Source of the DNA: Ricinus communis
Taxonomy: Eukaryota; Streptophyta; Magnoliopsida; Malpighiales; Euphorbiaceae
Assembly (NCBI RefSeq): GCF_019578655.1
Contig: NC_063260.1
Span: forward strand, 20,415,888-20,479,887
Direction of reading: 5' to 3'
Length of the DNA stretch: 64,000 nt
Of the stretch, positions 51,391 through 62,720 are shown in pieces; position 1 is the stretch's first letter, and every line of letters begins with the position of its first letter. Under the pieces are notes generated by a model. It saw nothing but the letters and a program-made list of their open reading frames with translations, searched no databases and was not told the DNA's origin. The position numbers and the translations under genes were made by a program.

Positions 51391-51493
51391 CTTTCACCTT
51401 TTTTTTCATAAATTCGTTTGTGCTATTTCTTCTATGCTTGATCTTACCACCTTTGAACAACCAGTTCTATTTGACCATTGGAAAGTAGCCATG
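51391..51493 (+). pseudogene. Copia fragment trapped between the two solo LTRs (start of the reverse-transcriptase region)
   Basis: About 103 bp of the outer Copia element lie between the two target duplications. They read FVCAISSMLDLTTFEQP and FDHWKVAMN, the usual stretch just before the Copia reverse-transcriptase domain. It joins logically to 48460-48504 on the left and 54395 on the right. Confidence 0.85.
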
Positions 51494-51498
51494 AATTA

Positions 51499-54389
51499 TG
51501 TCACGACCCCACCCGTGGGCCCGTGACCGGCACTAGGGAATGGGTAGGCTTAAGGCCACCGAAACCCGTAGTAAGCCTGACACTCACTGATTTAAACAAA
51601 TCTCATCTCAAATTAATATTATTAAAACCATAAATTATCTTAATAGTTACACTTTACAAAATTACTTCGGTCTACCAGAAAAACTAGGCGAGACCCGAAG
51701 CTCAGAAAATTTACAACTGATACATCTACTATTACTACTGCGGAGAATCTAAGATTTACCATTTTACATACCAAATCAAATACTTCACCCGATGATGAAG
51801 GAGTCAGTTCTTGAATAAGAGTCGCGAGAGGACTAGCGATCCACGAATCCGAAAAAAACATAAATGGAGGTATGGGTCTAGAGTGAGTTAAAATCAAATA
51901 ATCTAGGGACTATTGCTTCTTCTCGGAAAACATAGATTATTCAAATCGATATCAAACCATACTGTAATCGTACCCTACTATTTCCTTCACATAAAATATT
52001 AATCATTCGAATCAAAATATCAACCATGCACGTAAATACAATCCATATTATAATCATACCATAATAAATAAATAAATGAATAAATAAAAATATATTTTTA
52101 CTTTTACGGGACGAGTGGCTCAATAGAACCCTAACCCCAAATTCTAATAGCCTTTCGGCTCTCTTAATCCAACAGGTCTGGCGCCCAGAGAGCAAGCTCG
52201 ATTAGGGTCCTTACCTCCAAATGAACACTTGAATTCCAAATAAGCCGGCGCCCAGAGAGCATCGCTCGATCAGGGACCTTAACTCCGGCAAGCAACTGAA
52301 CTCAGCCCAGAGAGCAATGCTCGATCAGGGCAAACAAATCCATAATAACCTTATATCCAGGATCATTACCGGTGCGCACGCGGTCCTGATGTAACCCATC
52401 AGGCGGCATGTTCTACAAGCCACATTTCCCAAATCGCAATCACGACATTTAATAAATATTATTGTCTAAAGAAGTCATTCAACTATATCAAAATAACGAT
52501 TAACAATTTTAAAGTAAGACATCATGCAACTCATGTGGAAAACTGATAATATTTGATATTATTATAACATTACTAATAATAATATTTATATTATCTTCAA
52601 TAATCCAGTGAAATTATTTATGTTGCGATACTAATAACCATATTATGCATAAACCTTCAAAATAACATATTAAATTCAGACTTAGCAATAGTGCAACGAT
52701 TAAGTGACTTTAACTCACAGGATTGGCGACCTCCTAGCTCTGCTCCGGTGCCTCGGTAGGAGCGAGCCGAACGAACTGACAATCTAGTCACGGAAAATAA
52801 TTTATCAATACGCTGAGACAATCGATCATTAATCCTAGGTCTAGACTCCTAGACCTAAGAATCTCGACTCGGAGAATTCTACCGAAAATCCGGCAGAACC
52901 TCCCCTACAACACGAACATTACCCCCCGTAAAAACGGGTCCAGGACCTGCCAGAAGAACACTTCCAATATCCAACAATTTAAACAACGGGAGTCGGGTCC
53001 CCAAACTTCACTATTTCCGACTCACACAAAGACAAAATACGAGGCAGACAATTATTTTTTACTCACAAAAATCATCAAATACTCAATATAATCCAATAGA
53101 CACAATTAAACCAAGAATTTCTAAAATTAACGGGCCAAAGAAATATTAGGGCCCGATCGACGATCCGAACACACCATCGGACTCACAACGACGTCGATGG
53201 CGATCCCTCGCCCGATTTTTCGATCCGACACCCAATCATCCGGGAGAGATTTGCGGACGATCTCGACCGTCGATTTGCCAACGGCCCGATCGCCCACGAA
53301 ACCGGTGCCATCGCGAAGCTTGGTGAGGAGAGTCGGGATACATCCTCCGATCATCCATCCTCCGGGAGCTCGCCGGAAAAGCCCAAAACGCGGCTGCCTC
53401 CACTTCACGGAACTCTCTCCTCCCACCAGCCAAAGGAAGCTCTCTCCAAGGGGAGTTGATCGCCACCGAGATCGACCGGAAGGCCACCGGAAGCAGTAGG
53501 AGCAGCTAGGAAGCCGTTGCCACACGTCAGCGATTCCGCTACCGGCTTGCCTCCACCGCCACCATCGGGCTCGCATGGTTGGCGTGCGCTCCTTCCGACG
53601 TCAACGCCCTCGGCCAGCCTCCGTCCGTCCACCATGGACGCCGACGCCTCTCTCTCTCCTCCCTTTCTTCCTCTTCCTCTTCCCCGATTTTCTTTCCTTT
53701 CAATATCGACATTAGGCCCCCGAACTTTTCCTTATTACAATTTGGTCCCTCAACTTCCTTAATTACTTACAATTTTATCCTGCAGAATTCCAATTTGACC
53801 CCCAAACTTCTTTTTAGCCTTTCAATTAAGCCCCTAACTATTTAATTTGGGCCAAATCCGAATTACTGAAAATACACAATTACAAAAATACCCCTGACCG
53901 ACATATTTATTTACGAAAATACCAAACTCACAAATTTCCATTAAAACTCCATAAAAATAACATTATACTTTCAATCCTTATTCCCAAAATAAATTTCCAA
54001 TTTAGTCCTAACACACAATTAAATTAAATAATCAATTTCCAACTTAAAATTTAATACTACTAATCAATTATAATACCAATTTTCCCAAAATTCTTTTATA
54101 AAAACATCCTTTATAATTTCTTCCAAAATTTTTCGATATATAATTTTACTTATATAAATATGCATTTGAGAAAATTTTGAATAACCAAAATATAATCATT
54201 TCTCAAATAATTTACTTGAATAATTTCTTAAAATTTCAAACTAATTTGGGTATAGAAAATAACTCATTTATTTGATTAATATTAAATTTTTCATTAAATC
54301 ATTTCAAATTAAACCCAACAATAATGAAGCTAAAATTAACTTAAATAAAAACTCATTATTAAATATATAAAAAAATTCCGGGTGTTACA
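51499..54389. mobile_element. Solo LTR B (2891 bp), second insertion of the same family
   Basis: Same termini as copy A (TGTCACGACCCC ... GGGTGTTACA), and similar along nearly all of its length. Its own perfect 5-bp target duplication AATTA (51494-51498 and 54390-54394) shows an independent insertion 113 bp from copy A. It carries three internal repeats rather than four, and a segment near 52365-52430 (GCACGCGGTCCTGATG) without an equivalent at the same place in copy A. Long frames in its GC-rich middle (53127-53845) are on both strands and unrelated to known proteins. Confidence 0.88.
52163..52345. repeat. Three imperfect tandem repeats inside solo LTR B
   Basis: Three copies of the AGAGAGCA..GCTCGAT.AGGG unit, matching the four-copy array at 49123-49385 of copy A. 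Confidence 0.7.
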
Positions 54390-54394
54390 AATTA

Positions 54395-55142
54395 AGAATT
54401 GAATGCCCTGGAACAGAATGACACTTGGACTATGGTTAAATTACCTACTAGTAAAAGGATCATTGGTTGTAAATGAGTCTTTAAGACTAAATCTTTGTTT
54501 GATGGGATTTTGGATAAACACAAGGCAAGATTGGTGGCTAAGGGGTACACTCAGAAATTTGGATTTGATAATGAAGAAGCCTTTAGTCCAGTAGTTAGAC
54601 ATACTACTGTCAAGATGTTCTTGGCTCTAGCAGCTATACTTGGTTGGTCCTTAGCACAACTAGACATCAATAATGCTTTTCTGAATGATTCTAAAGAGGT
54701 ATATATGGACATCCCTTAAGGCTACCAGATTTAGGGGGAGAAGTTACTTGAATCTGGTACCACACAGAAGTTAGTGTGCAAACTCAATAAGTCCTTGTAT
54801 GGACTCAAACAAGCTTCCAAGCAATGGAACCTTAAGTTCACTGAGTGTTTCATTAGAAATGGTTTTTCTCAATCCAAATATGATTATTCCTTATTTACAA
54901 AGTCATATGAAGTCGGTTTTGTTGCTTTACTTGTGTGTGTGGATGATATTGCAATTGCTAGCAATAGTCATTCTTTAATTGCAGGTAAAATAGTTGTTGC
55001 AAGCTAATTTCAAGCTTAAAGATCTTAGACAGTTAAGGTATTTCCTAGGTTTGGAAATTGCCAGAAGTAATGAAGGGATTGTACTTTCACAGAGGAAGTA
55101 TGTTTTGGAGCTCTTGGAAGAAGTTGATATATTGGTAGCTAT
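54395..55142 (+). pseudogene. Reverse transcriptase of the outer Copia element
   Basis: It reads the Copia reverse-transcriptase core in order: DKHKARLVAKGYTQK, FGFDNEEAFSPVVRHTT, QLDINNAFLND, KLNKSLYGLKQASKQW and the catalytic box as VCVDDI (about 54930-54950; YVDD in most Copia elements), then LRYFLGLEIARS and SQRKYVLELLEE. Stops at 54475, 54718 and 54730 and a frameshift near 54985 break it. The inner Copia element cuts it at 55142, and it resumes at 60249. Confidence 0.88.
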
Positions 55143-55570
55143 TGTTGAAAAAATATGAACCTGATAGAGCAAAATCACAACTAATAATTTAAGAAAATAA
55201 AGATAAAGGAAAAATAAAATACACCAATAGAACACACAGATTTACGTGAAAAACCTCTAAACAAATTAGGATAAAAAACCACGAGCAATGATAGAAGAAT
55301 TTCACTATAAGAAAATAATAGGAGTTACAATCTCTCTATTTATAAAGGAGAAAACATTAAAATTCTCTCTTTATAATAGAAAAAAAAATAATTGCTTAAC
55401 TCTCTAATATTTTTCTCTTATTTTTGGAATGAATGAATAACAAAGTGAGGCCTCTATTATATAGGTTTGGAAGGTACCTCAAGATTGTTAACTTAGCAAT
55501 GTGGAAGAAATATTCCTCAACATTAATAACTTAGCAATGTGGGAGAGATACAAATCCCTAAATATCAACA
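55143..55570 (-). repeat. 3' LTR of the inner Copia element
   Basis: 428 bp, bounded by TGTTGA and TCAACA, nearly identical to 59823-60248. The purine-rich tract lies just inside it, at about 55571-55582 as read on the minus strand. Confidence 0.93.
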
Positions 55571-55599
55571 ATCTCCCACTTGAAGATTTGATTGAGGAT

Positions 55600-58500
55600 C
55601 AGTCAGATCTTCACACTGTTCTTTCTTCCTTGCCTTTCTATGCTACTTATGCTTTTATCAGGCCACTAGAGGATTGACACCAAATAAATTTATCAGTGTT
55701 AACTGCCTTCGTCAAAAAATCAGCTAGGTTGTCTTTAGTATGAATTTTCTGTATATCCACAATGCCCTCTTCCACTTTTTCATGAACGAAGTGACACTGG
55801 ACTCGTATATGCTTTGACTTTGAATGAAAAGTTGGATTCCTTACGAGATGCAAGGCACTCTGACTATCACAGAATAAAGGAATATGCTCTTATTCGTGCC
55901 CCAGTTCCTCCATCATCATTTTCAACCATACTGCTTTCTTACTAGCTTGTGTAGCTGCTACATATTCCTTACATTGTTGATGTCGCCTGGTTGATACCAG
56001 TTCACGACTCGCGATTAAGTGTGAACAGATACCCTGTAGTAGATTTGCTTTTATCAAGATCACCTGCATAATCTGAGTCAACATATCCTCTGATAATAAA
56101 GTCTGATCCTCCATAACACAATGCAACATCTGAGGTTCCCCTAACATATCTTAGGATCCTCTTTACAGCATTCCAATGTTCTTTGCTAGGATTCGTCATG
56201 TACTAACTTACTACTCCCACTGCATGTGCAATGTCTGGTCGTGTACAAATTATCGCAAACATTAAACTCTCCACTACTGATTCATACGGTACTCGAGACA
56301 TATCCATCCTTCCTTCTTCACTGCTAGGACTCATACTGGAGGATAATTTGAAACTAACAGGAAGTGGGGTAGAAATTGACGTACAATCTTGCATATTGAA
56401 GTGTCGCAAGACCTTCTTCAAATAATTTTTTTGAGAAAGCCAAATCTTCCTATTGTTTTTGTCTCGGTGAATTTGCATCCCTAGAATCTTGTATGTTGGT
56501 CCCAAGTCCTTCATTTCAAATTCCCTAGCCAACTGTGCCTTTAGTTCTTCAATATGATCTTTGTTGGGGCCTGCAACCAATATGTCATCTACATACAACA
56601 GTAAGATAATAAAATCACTTTACCAAACCTCTTGAAATATGCACAAGGGTCTGCATTAAGTCTGTTGTATCCAAGGCTCATGATGAAGGAATCAAATCTC
56701 TTATACCAACACCTCGGCGCCTGCTTTAAACCGTATAAAGATTTGTTCAACCTACAAACCAAGTTCCGCTTTCCTTTTTCTTCAAAACCTTATGGCTGGA
56801 GCATATAATTTCTTCCTCAAGATCTCCACAAAAAAGTTGTTTTCACATCTAGCGGCTCTAGATGTAAGTCAAATGTAGCACACATCGCCAAGACTACTCG
56901 AACAGTTGTTAATCGAACCACAAGAGAAAATATTTCATTGAAGTCAATCCCCTCCTTCTGAGCATATCCTTTCACCACCATTCTTGCACGAAACGGCTCC
57001 ACTTCATCATCAATCTTAAAGACTCATTTGTTGCCAATGGCCTTTCTTCCTTGTGGTAGTGGCACAAGGTCCCAAGTCTTGTTCTTATGCACAACTTCCA
57101 TCTCTTCTTGCATTGTTGCCATCCACTGAGATGCATCTGAACTGCTCATTACTTCTTGGAGAGTTGATGGCTCTCCTTCCTCAGTTAGAAGACAGTATGC
57201 GATATTGCTGCCTATATCATAATCTTTATGCCAGGTTGGTGTAAATTTTATACGTTTTCCCTTTCCAAGTTCTGACTCTTCAGACTCAGCTGGCTCTTCA
57301 AACTCGACTGGTTCTTCCTCTTCGTGCTCTGGTGCTGCTTCAGAAGAATCTTCTTCTGCAGACTTTCTTTCCACCTGTATAATTGTAGTCTCTGAATTTT
57401 CTTTTGAAGTGCTATCATCTTCTCCCTTCAATTTATCTTCTAAGAAAATTACATCCCTACTGATTATAACCTTGTGGGCAGTGGAATCCCACAGGCGATA
57501 CCCCTTCACACCATCAGCATATCCCAAGAACAAACACTTCTTGGATTTTGGATCCAGCTTTGTAGTTTCTTGGGTATTATACATCACATACACAGGACTT
57601 CCAAATATATGGAGGTTTGAATAATCAACTGGCTTCCCAGTCCACATCTCCATCGGTGTCTTTTGATCAATTATTGTAGATGGAGACCGGTTAATCACAT
57701 AACAGGCGGTGTTAACTGCTTCAGCCCAGAATGCCTTATTCAGGCCTACAGCTCCCAACATTGCTCTAGTTCTTTCTAACAAAGTTCTGTTCATCCGCTC
57801 TGCCACTCCATTTTGTTGAGGAGTGTATGCCGTAGTGAACTGCCTCTTCATACCTTCTTGCTTACAAAAGCTATCAAATTCATTACCTGTGTATTCTCCT
57901 CCATTATCTCTCCTCAAACACTTGATCTTATTGCCTGAATCAAGTTCAACCCGCGCTTTGTAAGTTTTAAAAACTGCAAATACATCTCCCTTGCTCTTGA
58001 TAGGATACACCCAACATCTCCTGGAGTAATCATCGATGAAGGACACAAAGTACTTAGCTCCTCCTAGTGATGAAACTGGTGCTTGCCATACATCAGAGTG
58101 AACTAATTCTAGAACATCCTTGCTTCTAGAATTGGATGTATTGAACTGTATTTGATGCTGCTTGCTTGTTATGCAATGCTCACAAAAGGGTAATGACACC
58201 TTTGTGAGACCAGGAAGTAGGTTTTTCTCAACAAGAACTTTTATGTCTTGTTCAGACATAAGTCCAAGCTTTTGATGCCACACCATTGCAGATCTCTCGC
58301 TCGAACTACTTGAAGCAACAGATGATTCTGCTTCATGCACAATCTCTCCTAAAAACATATACAAATTAGCAGCAATTTTTTCTCCTTTCATAATTACAAG
58401 CGCTCCTCGGCTAATCTTCATGATTCCTTTCTGAACTTTGATGATGTAATTAAGATCATCCAGTTGTCCCAGAGATAATAAATTCTTCTTCAAACCTTTC

Positions 58501-59546
58501 ACAAGTCGCACTCCTTGAATAGTGCGGATTGTATCGTCGTGCATCTTCAATCTGATGGTTCCAATGCCTATGATTTTTAAGGCATTATCTTCACAACTAT
58601 ACACAGATCCTCCTAAAGGTTCATAATGATGGAACCATTCTCTTCAAGAGGTCATGTGATAAGTTGCTCATGAGTCAAAAAGCCATACATCAGCAAATCT
58701 CTTCCTGCTCTCAGTTGATATTGCTGCTTCACAGCACCATATATTTCCATCATCCGAAGTGCATGCCACATTCCCTTGAGGATTGGAATTCTTCAGACTC
58801 CAACAATCCTTCTTCAGGTGATATTTCTTACCACAATGGTAGCATTTATAATTCTTCTTACTTTTTGATTTTGATATACCATGATTGTGACTCCCATTTA
58901 GACCATGTTCTGTTGATCTCCCTCTCATCACCATCAAGGCTTCCACCTATTATGAACCTGCCTGCTTGTCTTCCTTGTTCCTTCGCTGATTTTCTTCTTC
59001 AAGAATAGCGGCTGCTATATCATCAAAGACTAGAATTTCGGTAACAATATTATTTGTCAAACTGATGATGAGTTGATCATACGAATCAGGTAGACTTTGA
59101 AGTTGAAGTTCTGCATGTTCTTGTGACTCTATTTTATAGCCCAAAGATGTGAGTTGAGAAAATAGAGTATTCAAGACATTAATGTGCTCTGTCATTGAAG
59201 TAGATTATGACATTCTTAAGGTGTAAAGTTTTCTCTTAAGGAAAATTTTGTTGTGTAATGACTTGGCTTCGTACAGTCTAATGAGGTGGTCCCAAATCTT
59301 CTTTGTCGTTTTCTTTTCTTCTATACTGGACAAGATCCCATCTGCAAGTGCTAGATGAAGGTTTGCAATAGCATTCCCATCCATCTCGTTCCACTTATTA
59401 TCATCTGTGAGTGTTGTCGGTCGTTCACTGATAGCCGCAAGACAATTGTCTTTTCTCAATACAGCCTTTATCTTTAATTTCCACAGTGAGAAATTACTTC
59501 CGTTGAACTTTTCAATCTCAAATTTTATCGCCATTGCTTCTATCAC
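55600..59546 (-). pseudogene. gag-pol polyprotein of the inner Copia element (Tnt1/Tork type)
   Basis: The frame opens at ATG 59546 or 59531. Gag has FEIEKFNGSNFSLWKLK and a zinc knuckle CYHCGKKYHLKKDC (about 58830-58870). The protease site reads DS-stop-AT at 58668, where DSG/DSA is expected. Integrase shows LELVHSDVW, RRDNGGEY and TPQQNGVAERMN (the DDE core). Reverse transcriptase has VVKGYAQKEG and an intact YVDDI box (about 56580-56598). RNase H has GYVDSDYAGD. From 59546 to about 56820 the frame is single, broken only by stops at 59205, 58950/58947, 58668, ~58635 and 57021 (TGA where Trp is expected). Frameshifts begin near 56820, 56600 and 56200-56000. It is inactive but clearly younger than its host. 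Confidence 0.92.
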
Positions 59547-59808
59547 AAACGGTGCCTTTTAGCTTGTAAAATGAACCGCAGTAATGAACACAACTCACTA
59601 GGTAAGTTTTCAGGAAAGACTGGAGGGTCACAAGCGGACCTCTTAAATACTAATCTCCTTAGACAGAACCTTCCCTAAATTGTAAGTGTTCTTACTACTC
59701 CACACAAGCTCTTTTGCACCAAAGAAACCTCAAAATCCTTTTCTGATGTGAAAGATCAGACTGACTGAGCTGCAACCACAGAATTTTAAGAAATTTCTTG
59801 CCAACCAA

Positions 59809-59820
59809 GCTCTGATACCA
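59809..59820 (-). other. Primer-binding site of the inner Copia element
   Basis: On the minus strand TGGTATCAGAGC, a perfect tRNA-Met initiator-type site, lies 2 bp inside the 5' LTR. This fixes the element's orientation. Confidence 0.92.
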
Positions 59821-59822
59821 AT

Positions 59823-60248
59823 TATTGAAAAATATGAACCTGATAGAGCAAAATCACAACTAATAATTTGAGAAAATAAAGATAAAGGAAAAATAAAATA
59901 CACCAATAGAACACACAGATTTACGTGAAAAATCTCTAAACAAATTAGGGTAAAAAACCACAGGCAAGGATATAAGAATTTCACTATAAGAAAATAATAG
60001 AAGTTGCAATCTCTCTATTTATAAAGGAGAAAACATTAAAATTCTCTCTTTATAATAGGAGAAAAATAATTGCTTAACTTTCTAATATTTTTCTATTATT
60101 TTTGGAATGAATGAATAACAAAGTGAGGCTTCTATTATATAGGCTTGGAAGATACCTCAAGATTGTTAACTTAGCAATGTGGGAGAAATATTCCTCAAAA
60201 TTAATAACTTAGCAATATGGGAGAGATACAAATCCTTAAATATCAACA
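59823..60248 (-). repeat. 5' LTR of the inner Copia element
   Basis: 426 bp, paired with 55143-55570. The internal edge reads TATTGA in place of TGTTGA. Confidence 0.93.
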
Positions 60249-60944
60249 ACTAAGTCCTCTAGCATACCAATAAAAGTTAATCATCATTTTTCTCATATAG
60301 AAGTAGATTTGCTTTTTAATCCTTTTTAAGTATAAAAAATTAGTAGGCAAGTTAATGTATCTCTAGGCCTGATATTTCTTATGCAGTCAATGTTGTTACA
60401 AAATTCATGGACAAGCTTGCACTAGTTCATATGACAACAACTCTAAGGATTTTGAAGTACTTAAAGTGTGCACCTGGGCAAGGAATTCTAATTCCAGCTA
60501 GTTCTGAGCTGAGGTTAAGAGCTTATATAGATAGTGATTGGGTTCTTGTAAGGAAATTAGAAAGTCTTTGACAGGTTACTGTGTTTTTTGGGGTCATCTA
60601 TGATAAGTTGGAAATTCAAACAGCAAAACACAGTCTCTAGGAGCTCTGTAGAGACAGAGTATCGAGCAATGGCCATGACCACAAGTGAGTTAGTCTGGTT
60701 GAGCTATTTACTGGCAAATTTCAAAGTTTCATACAAGGAACCAGCTTATATGTTATGTGACAATATCTCAGCACTTCACATTGCAAAAAATCTTATGTTG
60801 CATGACAGAACGAAACACATTGAGATGGATTGTCATTATATGAGAAAGAATATAGTGCAAGGGTTTATTCAAACTGAATATGTGAATATGAACATTGCAT
60901 CCAGGATAGTTTCAATTTCTTCTCAGCAAGATGAACATTCATAA
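60249..60944 (+). pseudogene. C-terminal reverse transcriptase / RNase H of the outer Copia element
   Basis: It resumes the frame cut at 55142. After a frameshifted stretch (60249-60580) it reads SWKFKQQNTVSRSSVETEYR (about 60605-60665), then LCDNISALHIAKNLMLHDRT and HIEMDCHYMR, the typical RNase H end of Copia elements. The purine-rich tract GATGGGAAG (60961-60969) lies next to the 3' LTR. Confidence 0.88.
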
Positions 60945-60969
60945 CATATATGTTCACCTTGATGGGAAG

Positions 60970-61206
60970 TATTAGAAGAAGGATGCAGAAGGAAAGTCAG
61001 CTGACTAGCTACTGTTCACATGATATTAGTTAGCTTGAGTTAGTTAGATTAGTAACCAAAGACAGTTATTTAATTAGCCAATCAAGTTGTTTTAGTTTTG
61101 CTGAGCTGTCATCTCTGCCAAGCTCATTCTCTTGTATATAACAAACTTTGCTTAATTAATACATATATTTTTCAGTTGAATCTTTTCTTAGATACCTTTT
61201 CTATTA
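60970..61206 (+). repeat. 3' LTR of the outer Copia element
   Basis: It pairs with 45475-45708, with differences mostly C/T and A/G transitions. It starts TATTAGAAGAAGG and ends at TTCTATTA. Confidence 0.87.
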
Positions 61207-61410
61207 ATATTTTTTAACAGAGCAGATAACCTCATCTTATAGTAACAACTAATAAGAATTTAGCGCGGGTCTTTTGACATATGACAATTTTATTAATGTG
61301 TTATAAAATTCATCTATTTATATATAAAATATTTTTATTTTATTATATTTTAATAGTAGCTATAAATATTAAAAATTATTAAATTAAGTGACTTTTATGA
61401 ATTTAATACA

Positions 61411-62720
61411 AATTTTTATTATTTCTTAAGATATGACAAAAAACAGTAGATATCAAAAACAATATGCTAAAAATCTGATCTTTCAGTCGTAAAACATACC
61501 ATTTGTTAAATTGTCTTATGTATTTATTCAATTTATTATTATATTATTATATTTTATTTTTATAGAGAAATTTATAAATATTTAAAATGATAATAATAAC
61601 AATCCAGATGACTAGTTAAATATAAAAATGTGTACCTTTGAATTTATAAGATAACTTTTAATTTGAAATTAAATTTAAAACAGGTAACTTTTGTTTTAAT
61701 ATGAATAAAAAATGTAATCATGTTGAGATCTCCTAAAGTTTGTTTTGCCTCACAATTTTAATTATAGTGAAAGGCTGAGTGGCTACTTGGATATACACTC
61801 ATACTAACAAATTCACAGTTAAAATTAGGATTCATGCCCAAAAAGAAGAGAAAGTAAAGTGATCACATCATATAAAAAATATCTTTATTTTAGAGTTCTT
61901 TTAATTGTGATTTCTTGGTAATTTGTAATATGTAATATCTTTTAGATAGAAAATGTATATATAATTAAAAATCAAGATAAAAAAGAAATATTTCGCTATT
62001 GAAAGATACTGATTTTAAAAATTTAATTATTTGTATTTTGATTAATTATTATTGTTATACTGTTCATATTTAATTATAAATCAGAATTTTTATTATTTCT
62101 TAAAACATCAGAAAAAAAGTAGACACCAAAAATTACAATATGCTAAAAATCGGAGTTTAATATTGTTGAACATAGCATTTGTTAAATTTTTTTTATGTAT
62201 TTATTTAGTTTATTATTTTTTTATATTTTAATTTTATAAAAATAATTTACAAATAAATAAATATTTAAAAATAATAAATAATATTAATATTAATAATAAG
62301 AATCCAGATGGCTAGTTAAATATAAAAGTGTACCTCTAAACTCGCAAGATAACTTCTAATTTGAAATTAAATGTTAGCAGAGGTAACTTTTGTTGAGATT
62401 GCCTAAAATTTGTTTTGCCTCATAATTTTAATTCTAGTGAAAGGCTGATTGGCTAGTTGGATATACACTTACACTAACAAATTCACAATTAAAATAACGA
62501 TTTATGCTTAAAAAAGGAGAAGTAAAATGATGCCATCCCATACCATTATTTTTATTTTAAAACTTTTTTAATCATGATTTTCTTTTATATAATTTTTAGT
62601 ATGTAATATCTTTTAAATAAAAATATATATAACTAAAAGTCACGATAAAAAAAATATTTTACTATTAAAGATATCGGTTTATAAAAATTAATTATTTTTA
62701 TCGTTGAATTATTGAATTAG
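61411..62720. repeat. Direct tandem duplication, unit about 674 bp
   Basis: Unit 1 (from 61411) and unit 2 (from 62085) share long colinear similarity. Shared phrases include AATTTTTATTATTTCTTAA at the start, GTTTTGCCTCA, GTGAAAGGCTGA, GGATATACACT and ATGTAATATCTTTTA in the same order and spacing. Similarity is moderate, with indels in the AT-rich parts. No coding frame is present. It begins about 200 bp after the outer Copia element. Confidence 0.75.

Larger units (their letters stand above)
55143..60248 (-). mobile_element. Inner Copia LTR retrotransposon, Tnt1/Tork-like, antisense inside the outer element
   Basis: LTRs of 428 bp (3' LTR 55143-55570) and 426 bp (5' LTR 59823-60248) start TGTTGA and end TCAACA as read on the plus strand. 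The 5' LTR's internal edge has TA in place of TG. A perfect tRNA-Met primer-binding site lies inside it, and a purine-rich tract AAGTGGGAGAT precedes the 3' LTR. About 21 substitutions separate the LTRs (roughly 5%, counted by eye), fewer than in the host element. Flanks are GCTAT and ACTAA, sharing CTA only, so the target duplication is imperfect. The coding frame is nearly continuous, interrupted by point stops and a few indels. Confidence 0.93.
45475..61207 (+). mobile_element. Outer Copia LTR retrotransposon (about 4.85 kb before insertions), split by three later elements
   Basis: Two LTRs of ~235 bp (45475-45708 and 60970-61206) flank gag, protease, integrase, reverse transcriptase and RNase H remnants in Copia order. 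Removing the three inserts (2881, 2891 and 5106 bp) leaves ~4.85 kb, the normal size for a Copia element. LTR-to-LTR differences counted by eye are about 21 in 236 bp, roughly 9%. The flanks (TTATT left; ATATT/TATTT right) are too simple to prove a target duplication. All protein segments carry multiple stops and frameshifts, so the element is dead. Confidence 0.9.

Noticed and set aside
53127..53845. Long frames on both strands in solo LTR B (up to 149 aa)
   Set aside because: Same GC-rich LTR segment as in copy A. Frames differ between the copies, so no coding constraint is visible.
48505..54389. The two 2.9-kb repeats as the two LTRs of one element
   Set aside because: The 113 bp between them is outer Copia sequence, and each copy has its own different 5-bp target duplication.
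61411..62720. The 674-bp repeats as LTRs of another retrotransposon
   Set aside because: They are directly adjacent with no internal region, primer-binding site or TG...CA termini.
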